27,758 bases of DNA from Phycisphaerales bacterium UBA7812 (lineage in GTDB: Bacteria; Planctomycetota; Phycisphaerae; Phycisphaerales; UBA1924): contig DLBY01000142.1 in the NCBI GenBank assembly GCA_002480345.1, positions 1 through 27,758 of the forward strand, in the 5' to 3' direction. The stretch's first letter is position 1. Every line of letters begins with the position of its first letter. Of the stretch, positions 1 through 6,691 are shown piece by piece. The translations under genes were made by a program, and so were the position numbers. Under the pieces are notes generated by a model that did not search any database, was not told the origin of the DNA, and worked only from the letters and a program-made list of their open reading frames with translations.

Positions 1-217
1 CGCGGAGGCGGTCCGTCTCCCGTTCCTCCTCGAGCCGCTCGGCTTCGCGTCGCTCGCGGGCCTCGGCCATGCGCTCGATGGAATCATCGACGACCTCGCC
101 CACGATCCGGGCCTGTTCCGCCTCGGCGCGGGCGATCAGCAGGCGCGCGGATGAGGCCGGGTCGGGACGATCGGTCGCCCGAAACAGGGAGGCGGAGATG
201 CCGGGAGCGGGGTTCAT
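1..217 (-). CDS. Unknown charged coiled-coil protein, N-terminal part (runs off the window)
   Basis: An open frame reads leftwards from an ATG at 217 and leaves the window after 72 codons without a stop. It begins MNPAPGISASLFRATDRPDP and continues into a stretch rich in Ala, Glu and Arg (AEAEQARIVGEVVDD, then ERMAEARERREAERLEEE). That stretch would form a long charged helix or coiled coil from about residue 23. There is no signal peptide or membrane segment in the visible part. Codon use matches the high-GC bias of the neighbours. No clear Shine-Dalgarno sequence precedes the ATG. The gene diverges from ybeY across about 270 nt. I do not recognise the family, and function cannot be judged from this fragment. 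Confidence 0.6.
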   Translation of the reverse strand, partial: MNPAPGISASLFRATDRPDPASSARLLIARAEAEQARIVGEVVDDSIERMAEARERREAERLEEERETDRLR

Positions 218-363
218 CGCGCACCCGACTCGGCGGTGCCGGGGCGCGGGTGAAGCGCGACCCCGCGGACAGGGTCAGGCGGCGCCCCGCCGGGTCGGGC
301 TGGGCGGGCGGATCACCCGATCCGGGCTCCGGGGACGGCGCTGGACTCGGGCGGCGGATCCGC

Positions 364-369
364 TAGAGT
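364..369 (+). promoter_or_regulatory. Candidate -10 element for ybeY-corC
   Basis: TAGAGT matches the TAnnnT pattern seen before many genes in this window. It lies in the 273-nt divergent region (218-490), about 120 nt before the ybeY ATG, so the leader would be roughly 115 nt. No convincing -35 is visible. The rest of this intergenic stretch shows nothing else I can name. Confidence 0.3.
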
Positions 370-490
370 GGGCATCGCTGAAGGCCGACAATGCACCCAT
401 CGGGGCGCGGCCAACGGAACCGGGCATCGCGCGGCGGAGAAACGCCGGACCGAGCGGGTGGCCCCTCGGTGAGTGCCGGACTCGAGCAGC

Positions 491-1081
491 ATGAACGAAC
501 ACGAACCAAGCGAGCCTCCGTCTGCGTCGTCCGAGGACGATGCGTTGGGTCGAGAACCGGGCCGCGGCGGGGCGTCTCTCGGCGTGGATCTGATCGACCG
601 ATCGGGGGCGATGGACGCCGCGCGTTTCGAGCGGCTTTCTTCGCAGGTGCGATCGGTGCTCGCGCACACCGGCGCGTCGGGCGAGGTGCGGATCGAGATC
701 GTCAACGACGAGGCGATGGCGCGCGCGCACGCGGAGTATCTCGATATCGAGGGCACGACCGATGTGCTGACCTTCGATCTCTCGGGCGGCGCGAGCGCCG
801 AGGGGTCGCCCCTGGATGTGGACATCATGATCTGCGCAGACGAGGCGCAGCGGCAGGCTGATGACATCGGGCATTCCGTCGAGGACGAGATGACGCTCTA
901 CGCGGTCCACGGGGTGCTGCACTGCCTGGGCTTCGACGACACCGACGAGGCTTCGTTTGCGCGCATGCACGCGGAGGAAGACCGCCTGCTGACCGCGGCG
1001 GGGCTCGGGGCGCTGTTCGCGGCCGAGAACACGGCTCGCGCCGGGGGTGCGGACCAAACCGGCGAGGGGGGCGAGCGATGA
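491..1081 (+). CDS. ybeY: Endoribonuclease YbeY (16S rRNA maturation)
   Basis: YbeY is a zinc-dependent endoribonuclease involved in 16S rRNA 3'-end maturation and ribosome quality control. The diagnostic metal motif is present at residues 139-150 (VHGVLHCLGFDD), with H140 and H144 as ligands. The usual third His position holds Asp150. The upstream core strand, DVLTFDLS around residue 91, also fits the family. At 196 aa it is longer than E. coli YbeY because of a low-complexity acidic N-terminus of about 30 residues. I chose the ATG at 491; a GTG at 473 is in frame but adds only six residues, and neither has a strong Shine-Dalgarno. The stop overlaps the next start (ATGA, 1078-1081), so it is translationally coupled to the CorC-like gene, a common ybeY neighbour. 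Confidence 0.9.
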   Translation: MNEHEPSEPPSASSEDDALGREPGRGGASLGVDLIDRSGAMDAARFERLSSQVRSVLAHTGASGEVRIEIVNDEAMARAHAEYLDIEGTTDVLTFDLSGGASAEGSPLDVDIMICADEAQRQADDIGHSVEDEMTLYAVHGVLHCLGFDDTDEASFARMHAEEDRLLTAAGLGALFAAENTARAGGADQTGEGGER

Positions 1082-2427
1082 GCCCCTCGGTCTGGATCTG
1101 GATCGCGCTGGTCGCGGTGCTCGTCGGCGCGGTGCTGAGCACCATCCAGCTCGCGTTGCGATCGGTGACCCGGACGGGGATCGAGGCGCTCGCGCTGGAC
1201 CCCGCGGCGCGGGACAAGGGCCTGCGCGACGGGCTCGAGCGGATCCTCGACGACATCCCGGGGCACGCGGCGGCGGTCGCGGTCCCGCGCGTGCTCGCGA
1301 ACCTGATCGCGGGGATCGCGCTGGTGCTCTGGATGGGCGGGATCCCGCTGGGCACGCCCGCGGACGGCACCGGCGCACCGGCGGGCGGGATCGCGTTGCT
1401 CGACGCGCTGCTGGGGCTGCTCGTCGCGTGCGTGGGCATCTGGGGCTTCAGCGTGGCGCTCCCCCTGGCGATCGCGGAGCACGCGGCGGATCGGGTGGTG
1501 ATCGTCTTCGCGTGGCTCATCCGCGGGATCGCGGTCGTGCTCGCGCCGCTGCGCGGGCTGGTCGCGTTCACGACGGAGGTGGTGCGCCGCCTCACGGGCG
1601 AGACGGCGCGCACGACCGCGGAGGCGCGGGAGGCGGAACTGCTCAGCCTCGTGGAGGAGAGCGAGCGCGAGGGCGACCTCGACGAGAGCGCCCGCGAGAT
1701 GATCGAGGCGGTCGTCGAGTTCCGTTCGACGACGGTCGAGCAGATCATGACCCCGCGCACGGACATCCAGGGCCTGGAGTACACCGACGACCTCGCGGCG
1801 GTGAAGGCGGCGGCGGCGGACGCGACGCACAGCCGGATCCCCGTGTTCCGCGAGACGATCGACTCGATCGAGGGCGTGCTCTATCTCAAGGACCTGCTGC
1901 GCTGGCTCGTGAGCGGCGCCGCGGACCCCGAAGGATTCTCGCTGGCGTCGATCTGCCGGCCCGCGACCTTCGTCCCGGAAACCAAGACCGTCCGCGAGCT
2001 GCTGAGCGAACTGCTCGAGCAGAAGGTGCACATCGCGTTCGCGACCGACGAGTACGGCGGCATCAGCGGGCTGGTCACGATCGAGGACATCATCGAGGAG
2101 GTCTTCGGCGAGATCCGCGACGAGTACGAGCCCGAGGACAAGCCCGATCCGCAGGTCGTGGTGGATCACGAGGCGCGGAGCGCGGAGATCGACGGGCGGG
2201 TCGAGGTGGACGACGCGAACGACGAGCTCGAGGCGATCGGGATCGAGCTGCCCGAGGACGACGACTGGGACACCGTGGGCGGGTTCGTCGTGACAACCAT
2301 GGGCAAGATCCCCGACGCCGGGGAGACGCTCGTGCACGAGGGGATCGCGATCACGATCCTCGAAGCGGAGCCGACCCGCGTGGTGCGCGTCCGCGTGTCG
2401 CACGCGGAGGCGTCCGCGGTCGCGTGA
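1078..2427 (+). CDS. CorC/HlyC-family CBS-domain membrane protein (UPF0053)
   Basis: An inner-membrane protein of the family often annotated as hemolysin or Mg/Co efflux, 449 aa. The N-terminal ~180 residues hold three or four hydrophobic segments (around residues 5-27, 60-90, 103-145 and 140-165), corresponding to a DUF21-like membrane part. Two CBS domains follow: the first from VEQIMTPRTDIQGL (~220) to VLYLKDLLRWL (~290), the second ending in the typical YGGISGLVTIEDIIEEVFGE (~355-375). The last ~85 residues form the CorC_HlyC domain (EIDGRVEVDDANDEL, then VGGFVVTTMGKIP). A GGCGAGGGGGG tract inside ybeY serves as ribosome binding site. Pairing with ybeY is conserved in many bacteria (ybeY-ybeX). 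Its stop TGA abuts the stop of the convergent gene, giving TGATCA. The exact transported ion is unknown. Confidence 0.88.
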   Translation: MSPSVWIWIALVAVLVGAVLSTIQLALRSVTRTGIEALALDPAARDKGLRDGLERILDDIPGHAAAVAVPRVLANLIAGIALVLWMGGIPLGTPADGTGAPAGGIALLDALLGLLVACVGIWGFSVALPLAIAEHAADRVVIVFAWLIRGIAVVLAPLRGLVAFTTEVVRRLTGETARTTAEAREAELLSLVEESEREGDLDESAREMIEAVVEFRSTTVEQIMTPRTDIQGLEYTDDLAAVKAAAADATHSRIPVFRETIDSIEGVLYLKDLLRWLVSGAADPEGFSLASICRPATFVPETKTVRELLSELLEQKVHIAFATDEYGGISGLVTIEDIIEEVFGEIRDEYEPEDKPDPQVVVDHEARSAEIDGRVEVDDANDELEAIGIELPEDDDWDTVGGFVVTTMGKIPDAGETLVHEGIAITILEAEPTRVVRVRVSHAEASAVA

Positions 2428-3072
2428 TCACCGCCGACGGCGGGTCGCGGCGAGGGCGCCCATCGCGAGCAGGCCCGCGGCGCCGGGCGCCGGGACGAGG
2501 TTGAAGTTGAACGCGAAGTTGCTACCCAAGCCCTGCGCAGCGGCGCCGGACTCGAGGAAGATGCTGAAGGCGTAGTCGCCCGCGTCGAGCGTGCCGGTCA
2601 GGTGGACGCCGGGCTCGTTGACCGCGAAATCGAGCGGGCGGTCGATGTCGAGCGAGGGACCCTGGAAGGACCAGCTCGCGAACTCGCCCATGACATCGAG
2701 GTCGAGGGTGTACGCCGCCGCCTCGGTGAGGGTGAACCCGACCATGAACGAGGTCCGTCCGACGCCGGCGCTCATGCCGACGGGCGGGCCCGCGGCGCCG
2801 TCCGCGGCGCCGGTCACGGAGATGCCGTTGCTCGCGAGCGAGGAGGTCTGGGCCGCGTACGCCCAGGCGGACCCCTCCGCACCATCGGAGAGCGTCGCGG
2901 AAAGGGTCTCATCGAAGAGCCCGAACCCATCGGCGGCGCGGCTGTCGCTCTGCGTCCCGGTCGGGAAGAAGGCCTGGATCTCGACCCAGCGGTCCTGGGC
3001 GGTGTACTCGATCTGGGCATGGGCCGCGGAGACCGCGAACCCGGCCGCGAGAAGCGTGATCGTGGTCTTCAT
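2428..3072 (-). CDS. Exported PEP-CTERM-like protein of unknown function
   Basis: A 214-aa secreted protein. It starts with a clear Sec signal peptide (MKTTITLLAAGFAVSAAHAQ, cleavage after AHA). The middle is a Gly/Ala/Ser-rich beta-type region without a recognised enzyme motif. It ends in a planctomycete variant of the PEP-CTERM sorting tail: VPAPGAAGLLAMGALAA followed by TRRRR. Such tails have a proline-containing box, a short hydrophobic helix and a basic end, and direct sorting at the cell envelope. The ATG at 3072 was chosen because AGGGGA lies about 8 nt upstream and the signal peptide starts exactly there; the frame stays open further upstream only by chance of high GC. Its TGA directly abuts the stop of the CorC-like gene. 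The ligand or role is unknown. Confidence 0.82.
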   Translation of the reverse strand: MKTTITLLAAGFAVSAAHAQIEYTAQDRWVEIQAFFPTGTQSDSRAADGFGLFDETLSATLSDGAEGSAWAYAAQTSSLASNGISVTGAADGAAGPPVGMSAGVGRTSFMVGFTLTEAAAYTLDLDVMGEFASWSFQGPSLDIDRPLDFAVNEPGVHLTGTLDAGDYAFSIFLESGAAAQGLGSNFAFNFNLVPAPGAAGLLAMGALAATRRRR

Positions 3073-3169
3073 CGTGCTGTTCCCCTCTCGCAACTGAGCC
3101 GACGATGCGCGGAACGCACGCGCACCCCGTGCCGTCCGGTTCATCGTCGAAGATGACACCCGGGTGCGC

Positions 3170-3183
3170 ATTGACCAGTCAAT
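3170..3183. promoter_or_regulatory. Palindromic operator-like site between PEP-CTERM gene and cysS
   Basis: ATTGAC-CA-GTCAAT is a perfect 6+2+6 inverted repeat in the 219-nt divergent region. Each strand reads TTGAC, a -35-like sequence. On the minus strand TTGACT (3182-3177) is followed 18 nt later by TGTCAT (3158-3153), a plausible promoter for the PEP-CTERM gene with a leader of about 75 nt. A regulator binding this site could occlude that promoter. This is inference from sequence alone. Confidence 0.4.
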
Positions 3184-3278
3184 CGGTGTCGAGGTGCCAA
3201 GTTCTGCCGTATCCGGACCCTCCCGATGCCCGAATCGGGGAGGGCAGAGGACAGGGCCCCGGCGCGTGGGACGCGTTC

Positions 3279-3284
3279 TACGAT
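3279..3284 (+). promoter_or_regulatory. Candidate -10 of leaderless cysS transcript
   Basis: TACGAT lies 7 nt before the ATG at 3292. With transcription starting about 7 nt after the hexamer, the mRNA would begin at or next to the start codon. It favours 3292 over the in-frame ATG at 3283, which would overlap the hexamer. Confidence 0.35.
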
Positions 3285-3291
3285 GCCCGCG

Positions 3292-4935
3292 ATGGCAGAC
3301 CGATTGACGCTCTACAACACCCTGACGAAGCGCGCCGAGGCCTTCGTGCCGGCGGACCCCGAACGGGTGACCTTCTACACCTGCGGGCCCACGGTCTACG
3401 ACGATGCGCACATCGGCAACTTCCGCTCCTTCCTCGCGGCGGACCTGCTGCGTCGGTTCCTCGAGAGCCCGCTGTGCCGGGTCGAGGGCCCGGACGGCGC
3501 CGTGCACGACGGGCCCCGCACGGTTGTGCATGTGATGAACATCACGGATGTGGGGCATATGACCGACGACGCGGCCGCGGACGGCGGGGGCGAGGACAAG
3601 ATGGCGGTCGCGGGCGAGCGCCTGCTGGAAGCAAAGAAAGCGGGCACGATCCCCGAGGGCGTGGAGATTGACCCGCGCGATCCGCACCAGATCGCGGACT
3701 ACTTCGCGACGCGGTTCGTCGAGGACGGCAAGGCCCTGGGCCTGAAGGTGTGCGCCGAGGCGGAGAAGGACGCGAGCCTGATGCCCCGCGCCTCGGATCA
3801 TGTCGGGGACATGAAAGCGGTCATCGCGGCCCTGCTGGACAACGGGTCGGCGTACGCCGCGGGCGAGCCCGGCTCGCGGGCGGTCTACTTCCGCGTGGAG
3901 TCGTTCGCGCCCTACGGCACGCTGTCCGGCAACACGCTCGAGAAGATCCGGGGGGGCGCGGGGGGACGCGTCACCGACGCGGCGCAGAGCGAGAAGCGTC
4001 ACCCCGCGGACTTTCTGCTCTGGAAGGAAGACGAATCGCACCTGATGAAGTGGCCCGCGCCCGATCACCCCGCCTGCGAGGGCTGGGGGATGGGCTATCC
4101 GGGCTGGCACATCGAGTGCACCGCGATGTCGCTGGGCAGGCTGATCCCGGGCGGGCTTCGGCGCCTCCTGGGGCAGAAGGGCTCCGGGTCATCGATGCCC
4201 GTCGAGATCGACCTGCACTCGGGGGGCGAGGACAACATCTTCCCCCACCACGAGTGCGAGCGGGCCCAGTCGTGCGCGTTCACGGGCGGAGAGCGGTTCG
4301 CGCGCCACTGGTTCCACGCCCGCTTCCTGCGCGTCGAGGGGCAGAAGATGTCCAAGAGCGCGGGGACCTTTTTCACCGCGCGCGACCTGTTCGCACAGGG
4401 GCACGAGCCCGCGGCGGTGCGCCTGGAGCTCATCAAGACCCACTACCGCTCCAACGCGGACTTCTCCGCGGAGGGGCTCAAGGCGAGCGCGAAGACCGTC
4501 GAGCGGTTCCGAAAGGTGCTGGACGCGGGCGGGGGCGAGACAGCGACCCTCGGGATCGGGGATCACCCGGTGCTGGAAGCGGTCGCGTCGGCGATGCACG
4601 ACGACCTGAACATCGCGGGCGCCCTGGGCGAGATCAACAAGTGGCTCAACGCGACGCCCGATCCGACGCCCCGCGACGCGGCCGCGATGCGGACGCTCGA
4701 CGGCGTGCTGGGCCTGCTGGATCTGAAGCGGGGCGAGGCGAAGTCCACCGCGATCGGCGTGTTCCTGCCGGGCGTTGAGCCCGACGAGACGATCGAGGCG
4801 CTGCTCGCGGAGCGGGCGGCGGCGCGGAAGGCGAAGGACTTCGCCCGTTCCGACGCGATCCGCGACGAGCTCGCGGGCATGGGCCTGTCGATCAAGGATG
4901 TCGCGGGGGGCAAGGTCGAGGTGGGCCGGGCCTGA
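3292..4935 (+). CDS. cysS: Cysteine--tRNA ligase
   Basis: Class I aminoacyl-tRNA synthetase that charges tRNA-Cys in the cytoplasm. The N-terminus TFYTCGPTVYDDAHIGNFRS contains the first zinc ligand (Cys31) and the HIGH-type signature HIGN. GWHIECTAMS and FPHHECERAQ supply the remaining zinc ligands (Cys, His, Glu). KMSKSAGTFF is the KMSKS loop. The C-terminal helices (RAAARKAKDFARSDAIRDEL) match the anticodon-binding end. At 547 aa it is about 85 residues longer than the E. coli enzyme. Extra residues sit after the first Rossmann strands (a Gly/Asp-rich piece around residues 60-110) and before the zinc loop (around RLLGQKGSGSSMP). The start at 3292 gives MADRLTLYNTLT, which aligns with the family; an ATG at 3283 adds three residues. 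Confidence 0.96.
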   Translation: MADRLTLYNTLTKRAEAFVPADPERVTFYTCGPTVYDDAHIGNFRSFLAADLLRRFLESPLCRVEGPDGAVHDGPRTVVHVMNITDVGHMTDDAAADGGGEDKMAVAGERLLEAKKAGTIPEGVEIDPRDPHQIADYFATRFVEDGKALGLKVCAEAEKDASLMPRASDHVGDMKAVIAALLDNGSAYAAGEPGSRAVYFRVESFAPYGTLSGNTLEKIRGGAGGRVTDAAQSEKRHPADFLLWKEDESHLMKWPAPDHPACEGWGMGYPGWHIECTAMSLGRLIPGGLRRLLGQKGSGSSMPVEIDLHSGGEDNIFPHHECERAQSCAFTGGERFARHWFHARFLRVEGQKMSKSAGTFFTARDLFAQGHEPAAVRLELIKTHYRSNADFSAEGLKASAKTVERFRKVLDAGGGETATLGIGDHPVLEAVASAMHDDLNIAGALGEINKWLNATPDPTPRDAAAMRTLDGVLGLLDLKRGEAKSTAIGVFLPGVEPDETIEALLAERAAARKAKDFARSDAIRDELAGMGLSIKDVAGGKVEVGRA

Positions 4936-4962
4936 CCCGGACCGCGGGCCCGCGCCCCCGTC

Positions 4963-4968
4963 TATCCT
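4963..4968 (+). promoter_or_regulatory. Candidate -10 of the lptF cluster
   Basis: TATCCT sits 9 nt before the lptF ATG, in the 42-nt gap after cysS. No Shine-Dalgarno sequence is present, so a leaderless or few-nucleotide leader is likely. It probably drives lptF, the glycosyltransferase and the PAP2 gene. Confidence 0.4.
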
Positions 4969-4977
4969 CTGGCTGCG

Positions 4978-6663
4978 ATGCCTTGGACGATCTGGCGATA
5001 CACCCTTGTCGAGCTGTTCCGGACCGTCTTCATGGCGACCGCGATCCTCGTGAGCGTGATCGCCTTCGCGGCCGCGATCAAGCCCCTCGCGGAGGGCGCC
5101 CTCTCGCCCGTGGGCGCGGTGAAGTTCATGGCGCTCGCGGTGCCCCCCATGCTCGCGTACGCGCTGCCCTTCAGCGCGGGGTTCGGCGCCGCGCTCGTCT
5201 ATCACCGCATGGCACAGGACAACGAGGCGATCGCGGCCCACTCCGGGGGCATCAGCCACCGGGCGTTGCTCGTCCCCGCGGCGTGCACGGCCCTGCTGCT
5301 GGGGGGCACGCTCAGCTCGCTCAACGAGTGGGTGATCCCGCGCTTCCTGCACTCGATGGAGCGGATGATCAGCCTCGATGTCGCGCAGCTGATGATCCGC
5401 CAGATCGAGCGGGGGCAGGCCGCGGAGTTGGGTGGTGTCATGATCCACGCGGAGCGGATCGATCGGATCGAGCCTCCTCCGGAGCTGGGCGCACGGCAGA
5501 TGTACCTGATGCACCGCGTGACGGCGGTGCAGCTCAACGACGAGGATGTCGCCGACAGCGATGTGACGGTCGCGAAGGCGTGGCTCTGGACCACCCCCGA
5601 CCCCGACGATCCGGACAAGACGATCTGCCGCGTGCAGATGGAAGACGGGGTCTACGCGCCGTCGTCGGGGGGGCTGCGGCAGGTCGAGACGGGGCGCTGG
5701 CGGGCGATCCGCATCCCCGACGCATTCGAGGAAGACCCCAAGTACTTCACCTTTGCCGAATTGCGGGCGCTCTACGACGACCCGGACCGGATCGACTTCG
5801 TTGATGTGCGCCGGGTGCGCCTCGCCGAGGCGATCGCGCGGACACGGATCCGCGAACGCCTGACCCGGGAGCTGGCGGACACGAGGCGGCTGACCCTGCT
5901 GGGGGACGGCGGGCAGCGGTACGAGATCACCGCCGACAGCCTCGCGCCCGCGCCGGGGGGCGCGATGCGCCTGGTGCGTGAGGGTGAGCCGGTCCGGGTC
6001 CGTCGCTACGAGGTCGGCGCCGGGGGCGAGCTGACCCCCTCAACGGACTACGCGGACCTCGCCTGGCTGCGCCCCGAGGAGCGGGACCGCGCCGAGGGCG
6101 CGTCGCTCTGGGACGAGGCGGCGAGCAGCGGGCCCAGCCTCCGCTTCGCGCTCCAACTCGTCGATGTCCGCACCGAGCGGCCCGGACGCGAACCCGTCGA
6201 GCGGACCCGACGCGATTTCCGCTCGCTCCGCCTCGCGGGCGACCCGCTCGAACAGCTCGCGCAGCAGACCAGCGCGACGCTCCTCGACGAGGCGCACGCG
6301 ATGGAAGCGGAGGGCGAGGGGGGCGATCTCGTCCCCTCGGTCGCGGCGGACCTCTCGTACATGATCGCGAAGCTCCGGCGCGAGATCATCAGCAAGCAGC
6401 AGGAGCGGATGGCGATGTCGGTCGCCTCCGCGGTGATGCTGATGCTCGGCGCGATCACCGCGATGCGCCTGCGCGACAGCCTCCCCCTCGTGGTCTACCT
6501 GCGGAGCTTCTTCCCCGCGCTGGCGATGATCCTCCTCATCTCCTCGGGGCAGAGCTACACCCACAGCTCCAGCGTCCCGGGGGGCGTCGCGCTGCTCTGG
6601 TCGGGCGTCGTCGCGGGGGGCATCATCGCGGCCTACGAATTCGTCAGACTGGCCCGGCACTGA
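4978..6663 (+). CDS. lptF: LptF/LptG-family LPS export permease (YjgP/YjgQ), enlarged
   Basis: A membrane subunit of the LptB2FG ABC exporter, which extracts lipopolysaccharide from the inner membrane and hands it to the periplasmic bridge. The family layout is clear: three N-terminal membrane helices (residues ~12-36, ~50-78 and ~95-115), a large periplasmic part, and three C-terminal helices starting near residue 478 (MAMSVASAVMLMLGA, LRSFFPALAMILL, WSGVVAGGIIAAYEF). At 561 aa it is about 200 residues longer than E. coli LptF. The excess lies in the periplasmic segment (~125-477), which is normally a jellyroll of some 180-200 residues. The assignment to LptF rather than LptG is by position and by the presence of a second, smaller family member at 9104. 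It is first in a run of four same-strand envelope genes. Confidence 0.82.
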   Translation: MPWTIWRYTLVELFRTVFMATAILVSVIAFAAAIKPLAEGALSPVGAVKFMALAVPPMLAYALPFSAGFGAALVYHRMAQDNEAIAAHSGGISHRALLVPAACTALLLGGTLSSLNEWVIPRFLHSMERMISLDVAQLMIRQIERGQAAELGGVMIHAERIDRIEPPPELGARQMYLMHRVTAVQLNDEDVADSDVTVAKAWLWTTPDPDDPDKTICRVQMEDGVYAPSSGGLRQVETGRWRAIRIPDAFEEDPKYFTFAELRALYDDPDRIDFVDVRRVRLAEAIARTRIRERLTRELADTRRLTLLGDGGQRYEITADSLAPAPGGAMRLVREGEPVRVRRYEVGAGGELTPSTDYADLAWLRPEERDRAEGASLWDEAASSGPSLRFALQLVDVRTERPGREPVERTRRDFRSLRLAGDPLEQLAQQTSATLLDEAHAMEAEGEGGDLVPSVAADLSYMIAKLRREIISKQQERMAMSVASAVMLMLGAITAMRLRDSLPLVVYLRSFFPALAMILLISSGQSYTHSSSVPGGVALLWSGVVAGGIIAAYEFVRLARH

Positions 6664-6691
6664 CGCCCTCCGCCAGGCATCCGGAGCACGC

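Noticed and set aside
391..861. ATG-started open frame overlapping ybeY in another frame
   Set aside because: The translation is Arg/Gly-rich without any motif, and it overlaps the well-supported YbeY frame.
898..2403. Long open frame antisense to the ybeY-corC genes (about 500 codons)
   Set aside because: It is a by-product of high GC content. The translation is a low-complexity Arg/Asp/His-rich string, and the sense strand encodes recognisable proteins.
2431..2443. CCGCCG-A-CGGCGG hairpin after the corC stop as a terminator
   Set aside because: The loop is a single base, there is no T-tract, and the sequence encodes the RRRR tail of the convergent gene.
3073..4110. Upstream extension of the PEP-CTERM gene frame through cysS
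   Set aside because: The signal peptide and Shine-Dalgarno mark the start at 3072; the extension is antisense to conserved cysS sequence.
4189..5514. Long open frame antisense to cysS and lptF
   Set aside because: It covers two clearly recognisable genes on the other strand, has Arg/His-rich composition, no start signal and no known motif.
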